Assembly: GCF_028389875.1 (NCBI RefSeq)
Contig: NC_084663.1
Coordinates: 205,499,876-205,563,875 of the forward strand
Source: Rhea pennata
Lineage: Eukaryota > Chordata > Aves > Rheiformes > Rheidae
Length of the DNA: 64,000 nucleotides
Direction of reading: 5' to 3'
Part shown: in pieces, positions 25,801-38,849 of the stretch
Layout of the letters: each line of letters begins with the position of its first letter
Position numbering within the stretch: the first letter of the stretch is position 1
Notes under the pieces: model-generated
Told to the model about the DNA's origin: nothing
Databases searched by the model: none
Seen by the model: the letters and a program-made list of their open reading frames with translations, nothing else
Position numbers and translations under genes: made by a program

Positions 25801-26589
25801 TACTTTTAGTGCTGTAACATGTACTAACCTAATTAGCCAAATTGATAGGTGATTCATTGTCCTGAAAGGATCTTGAATTATAGGAATAAGCACAGACAAA
25901 CAGCTATTTTTTCCAAGGTAACCTGTCAGTGACTTATAGTGGAAAGAATTATTTTCAAGTCAGTATTGCTGGCTTTTCCTCAGGAAAAATATTGTACACA
26001 CTGCTCCTTCAGTCTTAATTGGCTAAAACCTTAGTAATGCAATAAGGTCAGAAATCAGTTTCCCAGAGGGGTGAAATGTTTGATATTTGAACATCTTTCA
26101 GTATCTGAATTGAGACAAAATGTTAAAAAAACTGCAAGCCAACAATAAAAATTGCATATGAAAGAATATTTTCTTTTCTTTTTTTTTTTTTTACCAAAAA
26201 AACCCCACTTTTCCTATTTAGTTCAAGTTTGTAGAATCACCTTGTCCTCAGCTCTGAGGTTTTATTGTTGGACAATGTTCTATATTCATGTCTAAATCTC
26301 AGGATGAGCCTGAAGACTCTATTTATTTCAGAGTCTGCAGCTGAGGAACAAAACTAAAGGTCTGTAGAAGAGCTTTCCAGACCTAATAACCCTCAGAACA
26401 AGGCCTCTGCTAAGTTTGGAAGCTCTGGGAAAAGTGTGATAGGATTGATCCCTTAATCACTGCTATCCTACCCATTCTGCGCTTGCTCTGGAATTACCAA
26501 TTTTGGCACTGGGAAGTTATTTGCCCTCCATACTTCTTCTGTGTTTGAATGCTGCTATGATATTCAACAAGGGGGGTTTTGTAAAATGG
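22847..26589. other. Intronic sequence, no gene seen
   Basis: This is AT-rich intron. A perfect three-copy 8-bp repeat (ataacttt) at 25525-25548 and a T-rich run near 26172-26193 are the only ordered features. No exon-like or family-recognisable frame was found. Confidence 0.45.
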
Positions 26590-26765
26590 ATCATATAGGA
26601 TCAAAAAAATGTTAGTTGAAAGGAGCCTCTGAAGCTCATATAGTCCAGCCCCCGCTTGAAGCAGATTCCAGCTCTAGATCAGATCAGTTGTGGTGTTGTC
26701 TAGCTGAGTCCTGAAAAACTCTGGGGCTATTTTGGTAATCTGTTCCAGGTATCACCTTCCTAGTG
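26590..26765 (-). mobile_element. Old CR1 3' fragment
   Basis: The reverse complement of a CR1 3' UTR is seen as 'gttgaaaggagcctctgaag', 'ctcatatagtccagcccccg', 'gaagcagattccagctc', then 'gtcctgaaaaactctggggc' and 'aatctgttccaggt'. Sequence is well diverged. The 3' end lies at the low-coordinate side. Confidence 0.75.
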
Positions 26766-29700
26766 ATTCTTTTCCTGTGATGTTCAAAGTGGAACAGAAC
26801 AAGCAGAAACTTGTGGTCAGTCATTTCTTAGGCTTAGAAAGATGCATACCATCTAAAATGTAGGCTTGTAGCTTATATGCCCACTCATCCTAGGTTCCCT
26901 CTATCGTCAAAGGAAAAATTCAGACATCTCCTTAGGGCAGTTCAGATCTTAGGGATGAAAAATAACTTTTGAAAGTGTTTCTCCCTCTCCACTCTTCCAC
27001 TGAAGAAGCATGGGAAGTTTCTAATCCTTACCTGCTTGCCTCAAATCTTGAAGTTCAATAGAATGAGTTTCCTCCTGGACTATTGTTTTCTAGCAGCAAT
27101 CTCTTGAGCCATGGAAGTGAGCAGTTAACATCCAGTAAACTAATTTACAATTAGTGAGCCTAGGACTTCAGGTCCTAACAGCTGGATAACTATATTTACT
27201 CTTTGCCATGGAATTACTGGTTTTAAAAGTATATATCTCACAAAAGGGTAAAATTCCAGGCCAATGTGCACACTACTAATATAATGCATAGGCATGACAT
27301 GTTCATCCAAACGCTGGAATAGTCAGGTCAGTTTAAAGAGGAGAGGATGTAGCTGGGGGAAGCTCATAATCTCTATCTGTTTTAATAAATTATGTTTAGT
27401 CTACAATAAGACTGATAGCTGGATTGAGGGATGAAAAGGAATGTTTTTCTCCAAGCTATTTCTTCCTCCTCTGACAAGATACAGCACTGGAAAGATGCCA
27501 AGATACATGCATATTGTTTTTAATGGCAGCTCAAACTGTTAAAAGTACCTTGTATGAGCCCTGAAATCCTAAGAACTGTGGTTCTCTTTGATTCACTTTC
27601 TTTTTTCTGCTTTTCTCAACATGAACCAGAGATTTTAGTTTGTTGTTGCATTATCTTATGGAGAAAAGAATGTAAAGAGATGGCATTCCATTTAGTGAGG
27701 AATATGAGGAACTTTGTCATATTTGTAGTTCCAGAGGCCAGACACTGAAAGAACTCGTTTCTCAGCTTTTTTGACTGTTATTATCTTTATGGACATATTA
27801 TGGAGTGTTCAAATCTTTGAAATTCAGACTAGGCATTCAGCTTAGGTGCGATAGGGTAAAACAAAGTCAGGAGGACTAAAATCTCCATATAGTCAATAGA
27901 GAGAAGTATGCAGCTTGAGCTTCGTGACTCAGATTTCAATACTAGAAAGGGGACTGAGTTAGAGATGAAAACAAATTATATTTATGTGTTTAAAGGTACA
28001 TTCATGTGAACTAAGTACCTAAACTAAGCAATATTCAGTGGAGGTCTAGTGAAAATAGTCAGTTGCGCCTGGAGGGTGTCTGGTCACTATCTCAGGATGA
28101 ATTGAAACATTCTGTAGCATGACTCCAGTGTATTAACTGCATTATTTACAGGGGTTAGCCACTACGCGCACACTTAAGAGACCTGCATATCTGGAACAGA
28201 ATGCGACCTTCTGGGTTTCATTCAGTTGCCTAAACACAGGCCGTCGGATTGTCTGCCTGACTTCCAGCTGCCACTCTAGAAGGGTGCAGGTGTCCTGTAG
28301 GTCCTATGTCATATCTACATTTTCCTTTCTAGGCTCTTTCTCTTCAAAAATCTTGTAGAAGTACTATTACAAGCTTTCCTTGTAACTGAGTCCAGGAAGG
28401 GGGAGTAGCAAGAGGAAACTTTTCCAGAACTATGTTAATTCTCATTTTGTTTGAACAAGAGGTCATAATCTGATGGTAAACATAATATAGGAACTAAAAA
28501 ATTTCATGTCAAACCTGCCATCTAGAAGAAGTTGCTTCAGGCATACAATCTTCACCCACTTTCTTGATTGTAGTTAGTTGAATCACTGAGACATACCCAT
28601 ATGTCTATCAGGTCTTCTGAACACTTTGGGAAGTAGCCACAGACTACTCTTATTCCTACTTTCCCTTAAGGAGCAAGCGCTAGAAAGCTAGTTTAGTTTG
28701 CCGCTAGAATTTAGTCTCCATTGTAAACAATATTTAGCCTATTGTCATATAAACAGCTATTTTGTTGCCGTCCTTAAGAAACTAATGTTGTTAGGCTACT
28801 TTTCAACTAATGAAACAAATTGAGATTGCACCTTACATGCATCAGATCACATTCTGATCACAGACTGAGGTGAAATATAACCAATTCTTGCCTATCCGGT
28901 CCCTGGATTTCCAGAAGAAACTCCAGGTACCTCAATGAGACAGTCCTGCATCTAGACAATGAAGAGAATATGACTCTTGAATGCAGTGAAATACATTCTT
29001 ATTGATTAGTGCAGAAGCAGTCTTTGATACCAAAACACTTGCACTCAAAATGGAATATGATGAGCTCTTCAATGAGTTGTGATTATTATTATCCATGTAT
29101 GGTAGACTTTTCAAAAGTTCCTGTATAACTTAAGTAGAAATCTTCTCATTATTTTGTATTTCTCAGTTGGATTATTATTTTTGAAAGTACAATAATTCTG
29201 GTAGAATGCACATTATGCCATGAATTTTTAGTTCAGAAAAAAAAGGTATGGTATCTGCCAGATATATGTACAGTCTTAAAACAAGCACACAGAGAGTAAT
29301 AGGAAGAAAATCAAGATAAATGTAAAGTGATCAAGGGTATGATTTGTCAGGTAATTGTTATATTTGTCCTATAGTGGTCATAAGCAAGCATATGTCTGAG
29401 TTAGAGGGACTAGTAAAATTTATTGTTCCTCAGATTTCAGATATACTATGCATGTTAAAAAGGTTTATTGTAACCTTGTCACTACAGTGCAATAATTTTT
29501 GTTTTCTTTAGCAGAAAAAATAAGTGTGAAAATAAGTTATCTGGGTACTGCTGAGGGCCTCAGAACATATTGCTTCTACAACTTGGTTCAATAACTGCCA
29601 AAATTTGTCATGGAAAGGCTTAAGATTTAAACGGTACAATTTAGCCTGTCAGTTAATGGTATTCAGACAGAGTCTTTATTTATAAAAAGTTCATAATAAC

Positions 29701-30486
29701 TTTTTGACACTTGCTAAAATTTCCTGGTTTGTTTTTCTAGCAATTGTTTGAAGAAGAGTGGTGTGAATCACAGATCTAGATACTCATCCATAAAACTCTA
29801 TGTGTGACTACTAAAATTCTAAAGAAAAATTGTGCATGTCAAATATATTAACAACGACAGCAACTATAAGCTTATTACATTAATATTTTACATGGAATTC
29901 GTATTATTAATACCTACCTCATTTCCTTTGGGAAACATGTCATGGAAGTGTTTTGTTGTGCTGTTTTTATTTTATTACTTTATTGTTTAGTTCCAGCAGT
30001 TGAACAAAACATGGCAACACCAGTAGTAATGAGATTTAAGAACAGCATAAACTCCTTCATTTACATAACTTCCTAAGGAAAAAAAATTTGACAAATCCAC
30101 TTCCAGTTGCAAAAAGACCTACTAAGACTTTTCATATTTCTCATTTTATCCGTAACTTCAGCATCTGTATAATTAGAATCATGAATGGATTAATTTTATT
30201 TTTAATTATCTTAATCAAGCACTCTGTATTTACACTTAAATCTTATGTTACATATGTATTATATACGTATGCTACTTTAATTATTAAACAGTATACATGT
30301 ATATACACATACATATATACATATCTGCTAATAAGAATATATATATAAGAATTAAAATACTTTCTTTCTGAATGTGGAAATTATATCAGCTTTTTCCCTT
30401 CCCTCATTCTCTCTGGAGTGTAATTCTGGCGAAAGGTTATTATTAAAATAGGATAGGTTAAATGTGTTACCATGAAAAATACTAAT

Positions 30487-30490
<4 letters not shown>
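26766..30490. other. Intronic sequence, no gene seen
   Basis: No gene or classifiable repeat was seen. A low-complexity T/A alternating stretch with 'acatacatatatacatatc' lies near 30300-30345. Confidence 0.45.

Positions 30491-30536
<46 letters not shown>
30491..30536. repeat. (TA)n microsatellite followed by a T run
   Basis: About 14 TA units end at 30520 and are followed directly by 16 T. Such a run is prone to length polymorphism and sequencing error. Confidence 0.95.
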
Positions 30537-31308
30537 CTGTGCAAAGAGAATTTCAGGTTCCCTTCCTATACCAAGAGCTCCAGTCCTACAATTCTTCTGC
30601 CTAATCTGCCCAAAGATGACTGAAGGCTACATGAGGTTTTAAAGACTCCTAGTAGTACTTCAGTTGATTTCATCACGATATGAGCAAGCTAAAAGGTCTT
30701 GATACAACTCTCACTAAGATCCCTATAAAGACTCCTTTTAAGTTGATTGTTTGTCAAATCAGGCCCAAAGATTGCAGAATCAATTCTGAGTAATCAAACT
30801 GAGCAATTATAAATTAAGACAGTGAAAATTTAACTAGCTAAATATTATATAAGCATTATATTTAAGCTTCAGCAAGTATTTTCTAGAAGGATATGAGTAA
30901 AATATGTTCTTTAGACTCTAGAAATAAATAATTAACAAAAATGTCTAGTTATCCTGCATCTTAATCTTTAGAACTAAAGTTGGGCCAATGTCTTCCTTGT
31001 TTCTTTTTGTACTGCAAATGTGTGTGGACAAATGTTTTCTGCTTTCAGATATCTTTGCATTTCTGGGCCACAGCTGTGTATAAAAGTGCTAATTTACAGT
31101 GGTGGGAACAGGGACATAGAAAATCAACATATAACTTAGACATCTAGAGTGTCCTCTAGGTGGAACTGGGAGCTTTTCACGCAGGATAGCAGTTCAGGAA
31201 AGCCCTCTTAGTCTGTTAGGCCATGAAGTACTTCTATTTCTTGGTATTTCAGGCAGAAAATTTCCTTAGTGCCTTCACTTGAATTTTTCTTTCTTTTCTG
31301 CATTTAGT

Positions 31309-31348
31309 ACGTAGATGTCCACTTTTGTGCGTAGATGTCCACTTTTGA
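31309..31348. repeat. Tandem duplication, two 20-bp copies
   Basis: Two adjacent copies of a 20-bp unit containing 'cgtagatgtccacttttg' differ at the first and last bases. Confidence 0.85.
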
Positions 31349-31529
31349 CTAAGGCCTATGTGAGTCATGCTGGCATGAGGTCTCCAAAGGAGTTCAATTT
31401 ACTTGGCATGGTCTGAGTGGTCTGAGCACATCTGTTTCACTAAGAATTCAGAGTCCCATTAAAAACATAATAGTAATAACTTTAGAGTTGATTCCTAGTT
31501 GATTCCTTTTGCTCAAAAGTGACTTGAAA

Positions 31530-31600
31530 GATTTGAATTCACAAGCCCTGTATTGTAAGCCAGGGTCATAACCATGAAGTTATGGGTTATCCTGGATGCT
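31530..31600 (-). mobile_element. Possible tRNA-derived SINE head (MIR-like), reversed
   Basis: 'ttgaattcacaagccctgta' followed by 'ttgtaagccagggtcataac' and 'catgaagttatggg' resembles the reverse complement of a tRNA-like promoter: TψC-side 'gaattcacaa', then anticodon arm, then a D-arm equivalent. No A-box match is convincing, so this is only suggestive. Confidence 0.3.
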
Positions 31601-32961
31601 GGAGTAGACAGAAAGGCAAGATTTCTGTTATAAGAAAAGCTAGAAGATCTTTTATCCTCAGCAAAGAGAAGGTATAGTCATCTTAACTGGAAGACTATGG
31701 TACATTGAAGAGTTAGTGATCTATCTAACAGTTGACCTAAATAGGTGGAGGCCTATGGTGTACATACCACTTGGCCATGAATGAATTTAGCTGACTATAT
31801 CATGACACGGAAACCTCAGTGCAGGTCCGACTTGGCAGAAGGAGAAGGTGAAGGGATAACGATACTCTTCTAAGACTTCATCCTGCTGTGATAGGTTCAA
31901 GAGGCTCAGATGAATCTTTAACATTAGAACACTTAAAAAAAAAATACAGCCAAATGGCTTTTACTTTCTTAGCATATATGGAATGGGAAGTGTAAGGCTA
32001 ATTTCATTTAATAGTTTGAATAGCCACATTGTTTTGAGACTATGCAGAGAACATTTAGTAAAATGGATTACTTTTAATTTAATGGAAAGAGCTGTCCAAG
32101 CTATGAGGCAGAATGAAAAAAAATACCTAAATTGATTAGATAACAATTATTCATCAGTGATAGCCATCTGATACAAGATCCTTTTCACTATGCAAACTCA
32201 AATTAGGTTCTGTGCATAATGAGGTAAATAAAAAATTTTCATTGATTTTAGTGGGAGAGGACACTGAGAATTTTAGACAAGGTTTGAGTAAAGCTTAGAG
32301 ACATGTGGATGTCCTTTATTCAACCCTGCCTTTTATGTAGCGGTGTTTTTTATGTTTCAGTGCTCCTTCTGAACTTACAATTCCTTTAATAGAATTATAT
32401 TTACAGGGCTTATATATTAAATGTATATTTTTCCTAATCTTATTATCCAGACTACTAGCTTCAATAGCTGTATGTGATATTTTCTGACAGTAATTGTTGC
32501 CCTCATTGTGCAGATGTGCTAATCTAACATAATGGATGAGCAGATGTTTTTCTATAGCAGAAATATGATAGTGCTGTGGAAGTGACATGTAATATCAGTA
32601 TAAATTACGTATAGATATTTGAACACTCAAAATAATTGAAGTCCATAAATAGTAGCTGAACAAAACTGATTACTTGCTGAGGAGATTTGTGTTTTTTACC
32701 TCAGATATAATTTAAACAATGTTTAGTAAACAAACAGTATAACCAAAAATCTCTGTAACATATAAGTAAGTAAAAAAATCCCAGAAATACAGATCCCAGC
32801 AATCAGTAGCTGATAAGTGTTTTAGGCTGATATTATCTGTTGTTGTGTCAAGAGGTAACTGTCCCATCTCTGTCTTTAATAGCATTCATATTCAGCTGAA
32901 AAGTCAGGAAAATATTGGCTTTGTGATGTAGCTCACTCTTTATCAGTATTAAGACAAAAAG

Positions 32962-34770
32962 TAGAATCATAGAATTACAGAATCAGCAAGGTTGGAAGAG
33001 ACCTCTGGAGATCATCTAGTCTAGGGGACCTCCCTGCTCAGCAGGGTCACTTAGAGCATCTTAGACAGGGTTGCATCCAGGTGAGCCTTGAATATCTCCA
33101 GAGAAAGAGACTCCACAGCCTCTGGGCAACCTGTTCCAGTGCTCCGTCACTCTCACAGGGAAGAAATTCCCCCTCACGGTCAGATGGAACTTCCTGTGCT
33201 TCAGTTTGTGCCCCTTACCTCTTGCCCTGTCACATAGAACTACTGAAAAGAGTTTGTCCCTGTCCCCTTGACACCCTCCCTTCAGGTACTTGTACACATT
33301 GATAAGATCCCCCCTCAGTCTTCTCTTCCCCAGGCTGAAGAGGTCCAGCTCTTACAGCCGTTTCTCATAGGGCAAATGCTCCAGCCCTCTGATCATCTTC
33401 CTAGCCCTATGCTGGACTCTCTGCAGTAGCTCCATGTCTCTCTTGTACCGGGGAGCCCAGAACTGGACACAGGACTCGAGATGAGGCCTTCCCAGAGCTG
33501 AGTAGAGGGGCAGGACCACCTCCCTCCACATGCTGGCAACACTCTTCCCAATGCACCCCAGGACACCATTGGCCTTCTTGGCCACAAGGGCACATTGCTG
33601 GCTCATGGACAACTTGTCATCCACCAGCACTCCCAGGTCCTTCTCTGCAGAGCTGCTCTCCAGAGGGTCAGCCCCCACCCTGTACTGGTGCATGGGATTA
33701 TTTTTCCCTAGGTGCAGGACCCTGCACTTGCACTTGTTGAACCTCTGGATGTTCCTCTCTGCCCAGCTCTCCAGCCTGTCCAGGTCTCTCTGAATGGCAG
33801 CACAGCCCTGTGGTGTGTCAGCCACTCCTCGCAGCTTGGGATCATCAGCAAACTTGCTAAGGAGGTACTCTGTCCCCCATCCAGGTCATTGATGAAGAAG
33901 CTGAACAGGATGGGACGCAGTCCTGAGCCTTGGGGGATGCCACTAAGCACAGGCCACCAACTAGACTCTGCGCCACTGATGACAACCCTCTGAGCTCTGC
34001 CTTTCAGCCAATTCTCAATCCACCTCACTGTCCACTCGTCTAACTTCCTCAGCTTCTCTAGGAGGATGTTATGGGAGACAGTTTGGAAAGCCTTGCTGAA
34101 GTCAAGGTACACAATGTCCACTGCTCTTCCCCCTCATCTACCCAGACAGTCATGACATCAGAGAAGGTTATCAGGTTGGTTAGACAGGATTTCCCCTTGG
34201 TGAATCCATGCTGGCTACTCCTGATCACCTTCTTCTCCTCCATATGTCTGGAGATGACATCCAGAATGAGCTGTTCCATCACCTTTCCAGGGATGGAGGT
34301 GAGGCTGACAGGCCAGTAGTTGCCTGGGTCCTCCTTGTTGTCCTTCTTGAAGACTGGAGTGACATTGGCTTTCTTCCAGTCCTCAGACACCTCTCCAGTT
34401 CTCCAGGACCTTTCAAAGATGATGGAGAATGGCCAGGCAACAACATCCACCAGTTCCCTCAGTACCCGTGGATGTATTCCATCCAGGCCCATGGATTTGT
34501 GGATGTCTAGCCTGCCCAGAAGGTCTCTAATCCTATCCTCCTCAACCAGAGGAAAGTCTTCCTTCTCCAGACTTTCTCCCTCACATCCAGGCTGCAGGAT
34601 TCCTGGTGGCTAAGTCTTCCCTTAGCAGTGAAGACTGAAGCAAAGAAGGCATTTAGTAATTCTGCCTTCTCTGTATCCCTTGTCACCAGGGCCCCCGCTC
34701 CATTCAGTAGCAGGCCCACATTTTCCCTAGTCCTCCTCTTGCTACTGATGTGTTTGAAGAAGATTTCAAA
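32962..34770 (-). mobile_element. CR1 LINE copy, 5' truncated, reverse-transcriptase part
   Basis: The 3' end with 'tagaatcatagaattacag' repeats is at 32962, and the element reads leftward. In minus-strand frames one sees 'MGLDGIHPRVLRELVDVVAWP' and 'FERSWRTGEVSEDWKKANVTPVFKK' (34492-34350), '[22 protein letters not shown]' (34230-34160), and 'YLDFSKAF' (34107-34084). The 'FADD' equivalent is shifted out of frame near 33850, and '[19 protein letters not shown]' to '[12 protein letters not shown]' runs over 33820-33365. The element stops in the linker ('[20 protein letters not shown]'). Several indels break the frame. Confidence 0.95.
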
Positions 34771-37700
34771 ACAGCCACTACTGTTAAGGAAGTCAGTGGA
34801 GTTGCACCCACAGTGATTTAGAGGTGGTATTTCTGTTTACTTTTGCTTTTAGGAGGTCTGTTTCATATCTATCTCAAGGTGGCAGTTTAAAAACTAGTTC
34901 AACTGCACAGATTTTGATTTTCAGGAAGATATAAATTGTGATAGCCTTTCTTCCTTCTGCAAAGAGAAGGATTGGTTCTGTTAAATCAGCTCAGGATAAT
35001 ACAGTTATTCTCATATGTATTCTGAGAATAGCATCTGCCTTCTTGGGACTAAATCAATTTATTTGACATTCTACATGGAGATAACAATATTGTTTGTAAA
35101 GCATAATATATGTAAGATGTTAAAATCTGGATGTGAATCTGGCATATCTGAAGACAGTGGTACTCTGAATAGATCCAATTCTACACCTTCTAGAGGCAGA
35201 AAGCAAGTTGTCCCTGATTTTAGTGAGTTGAACACAGTCTTGTATGACATTCTTAGTAGAATGGCTCAAGCCACCTGATGAATATGTATCTGCAAAAAAG
35301 CATTTGAAAAATTACTGCCTTTTACAATGAGTGGTAACTGCTTTCAGTGAGCAGATTTGGTCTCTTGGCTCTCTTGCTGATTATGTCAAAGAGCAATGTG
35401 AACCCTTGAAAAGTTTCTGTCGGTCTATCCAAGAATAGCACTTTATTGCAGACAAAACATGTCTCACACAGTCTGCAAGGGCTGCAGAGGAAAAGCCTGT
35501 CCAGAGGAGAGCTAGCAGTAAATGGAGTGCTGCTAAGACACATACGAATTGCCATACTACAGCAAACTAAATGTTCTTCTAATTTCATGTTTCTGAGGTT
35601 ATGTTTCAGGCAGATACAAGTAAACTTACTCATATTCTGAGCTGAAAAAAACTCAAAATCTTTGTGAGCACATTAGAGTAGGATCTATGGAGAGCCTGGG
35701 TATGGTATTGCAGATGAAGTGTCAGACTGTCTTCATCACCACATAGTTTTCTCTAGCTCAGAGTATGGTTAGAATGTACATATGCCAGCTGCAAAACACA
35801 ATATGAACACATGCTTAGACCTTCAGGTAAAGGTTCAGGTATTTATCAAGGTCATCAGAATGCTTATCATTTTTTTCTTCTAAAGATAAGAACACCAAGA
35901 GCCCCAGTTATTCAGTGGAGCAGAGATTAGCATTTTATTCTAAAATATATACAAGTGTCCTGGAGCTGATCTTGGTGATATGCTTCCTATTCATTCATCA
36001 ATATATTGATCTATTCCTCTACAGAATAAAAGGGAACTGCCATAATGATTTGTCATCCAGTGAGGTACTCTCAAGCACCAGAGGATATACAAAGTATCCC
36101 ACAGATGTAGAATAACCTGCCCTCAGATTAGAGCTTTATCCTAATTCTTAATTGCTAGAAGCTGGTTTACGCCTATCACTAACATATTTTTTACTCTCAG
36201 ATTTTTGCTATCATTAGCCATTAGAGCATTGAACACTCAGAATTTTTATAGAATAGCCAACAATTCTTTAAATTTTTGCAAATTCCTGACTTCCACAGTT
36301 CACTTAGAATTCAGAAAAGCATCTTCTTTTCCATCTTAGTATTTTTCATCTTCAAATTTTATTGAATATACTCGTCTTTTGTCATAAGACTCACAAAAAA
36401 GGTCATACAAATCTATCTCCTCTAAGCTACTCACTATTTTGTGTATACTATTATGTAAAGCCACCTCCTACTGCTTTGGAAGAAACTGTTAATCTCCTAA
36501 TTATTCTCTATGTAAAGACTGATGCAGAAGTGTTTGTTTGGGGTTTTTTTTGTTTTTTTTTTTTTCCTAAACAATGTTTGTACACTCTTAAATACTTCTT
36601 TCAATCCTCTTAGGCCACTGATTTCCTTACAGTCTTTCTACTTCCAAATATTTTAAAATTCTACATTCTTTAGATTTGTTCTCATCTAGAACACTCTTAG
36701 GTCTCTGATTCATGCATTGAAACTTACTTGCAAGGTTTACTTCCCTTTTCTGAAGGGTACTTCCTTTGTTCAAGTAATTTCTTATAATTTGCAAATAAGG
36801 CTTTTCTCTTTGCTTTCCTACTTTTTGGATTATTAACAGGTTAACAAAGTTTAAAGGTTCTATTTTATTAATACCTTTCAAGATTTATTTACTCAGCTAG
36901 TTACTTTTTCAGTGACGTCTCACTGAAAAGATGATGGAATCAGTGATGAATTTATCCTATTTCCCCACCTAGAAGAGAACAGAAGAGCAACTGTATTAGA
37001 TGAGTCAAGGGCACATGACTGGGTGATTCTAGAACTAGTGTACAAAGGTTTGGGATATTGACCATTTGGAGGGATTTTCTGAAAAGAGAATTCTTTTTGA
37101 TAGACAGATAATCTAAGATTATGGGATACTAGCTTGTGATCCAGCCTGGCAAACTGAATAAAAAGAACTTGAAACTAAGAGATGGAAAGAGAGCATGGGA
37201 AAGATTCATACAATTTCTTGGTTTAATACACAGGGCAAGGAGGAAATTGGCTGGGAGAATGTGATGGCAACAAATATGGACAGTTGGAGCTGACAGAGGA
37301 GGCTGACTGTAAAAGTTATTGATTTGATTGCAGTGGTAGTCAGAAAAGTAATATGCAAAGTAAAAGATTGCAAGGAACCTATACAGAAAAGAAATTAAAA
37401 AAAAAATGAAAAATATGAATGAAATTTCATGGCAGTAATTCTATTAAAATGGAATTACACCAATGTTTGGAGATGAGAAATATTAACTCAGAGTTATATA
37501 GTCTTCACAAAAGACAGAAACGAGGATGAAAGTTTTGAGGTAGTCTTGTGCATTGATAAAAAAGGGCATTATAAAGTGTATTAGGGTAAGTGTAAAAGGG
37601 TATTATAAAATATTCTTTAAAAAAGTCAAAATTAAATTGGGGAGGAGCTGTAAAGGCAATATGTAGGGAAGTACCTGCTAATCTGCAATAGGGTAAAATA

Positions 37701-38849
37701 AGCTCTGTTTAGCAGGGCAAAATCAATGGAAATCATTTAATGATAGGACACTGTAGCTTCTCGTATGTAAAGTGGACAACAAATATATCTCAGCCTTTGT
37801 TTTGAAAACAGAACAAAGATATCCCTGAAGAGCTTATCATAGAAAATAAGCTTGCATTGAAAGCAGAGATGATTTAGCTTAAATTAAATGGAAGGATAAA
37901 CAAAATAGATGTAACTAAAGAGTTTTGCTTTAAAAGGACGCATTTCAATAAATGAAAGAAACTAATTAGGAAAGTGAAGTCATCTCTCCCGAGGAGCTTA
38001 GGGACTTCAATGTGAAGGAAGATTGACATTTATTTATATTAAAGATATAAAAAAATATTTGAAACCTGCATTCAAAAGAGGAAAAACTGTAAGGAAGAGT
38101 TCCAGATACAGCTGGAAGAAATGTCTCAGAAAGGATGCTGGGGCAAAAAGAGAGTCTAGAAGGAACAGGAAAAGACAAATGCACCAAAGATTTGCCAGAC
38201 AGAGCAAAACAGTCTAAAATGGAAACTGGCAAAACCTAAACTTAATTGGCTTTTCAAAGACTTCCAAAACAAATAAATTCCCTTTTGCCACAGTAATGAA
38301 AAGATGAAGGAAAGAGGAGTTATTGAGGGAGGGAGAATCCAACAGAGATTTAAAATCTCTAGTATGAAGAAAGATTTTGCTATGGTTTTTAATAAGGACA
38401 GTAATGGTGGACTTGGAACAAGGCAGGCTGGCAGGTGAGGAATTATCATATCCACCATGAAGTAAAAATGCCTGCAGGTCCAAGAGATTGGATATATCTG
38501 ACAGGAAGAAATTTTTAGTGTCTGTTATCTCAGAAAGAGTGTTATGGGGTTTGACAAGACAGAGCGCTACATGTGGACATGCAAAAAGAGGCAGGATGGG
38601 TTCTCTGGTTCTTGGTCCAGCAGGAAAGTGCTGATTTCTCTGAAGCTGTGGCACAGAACTTGGCTCCTATACGCATCCCAAGGAACAGTTGTGTTATGGC
38701 ACCCCTGCAGCTTTAGGTGCACCCACAGTTTATTACCCATTTCCTTTACCCTTGCTAAGTACATGAATGGTGCTAGCAATGAGTCAGGAAAATAATTTGT
38801 CAGAGAGCAATGAGAAAACTCAAATACTGTCAGTGACTCCTAAAAGATT
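34771..38849. other. Intronic sequence; right half may be decayed LINE DNA
   Basis: 34771-36880 shows nothing beyond T-rich runs (for example 36541-36566). From about 36900 to 38850 the strand becomes A/G-rich and protein-poor, as in very old plus-strand LINE sequence. It leads into the better-supported ancient CR1/L3-like segment, but I cannot align this part by eye. No gene is supported; the 146-codon frame at 38214-38654 (minus) has no motif. Confidence 0.4.
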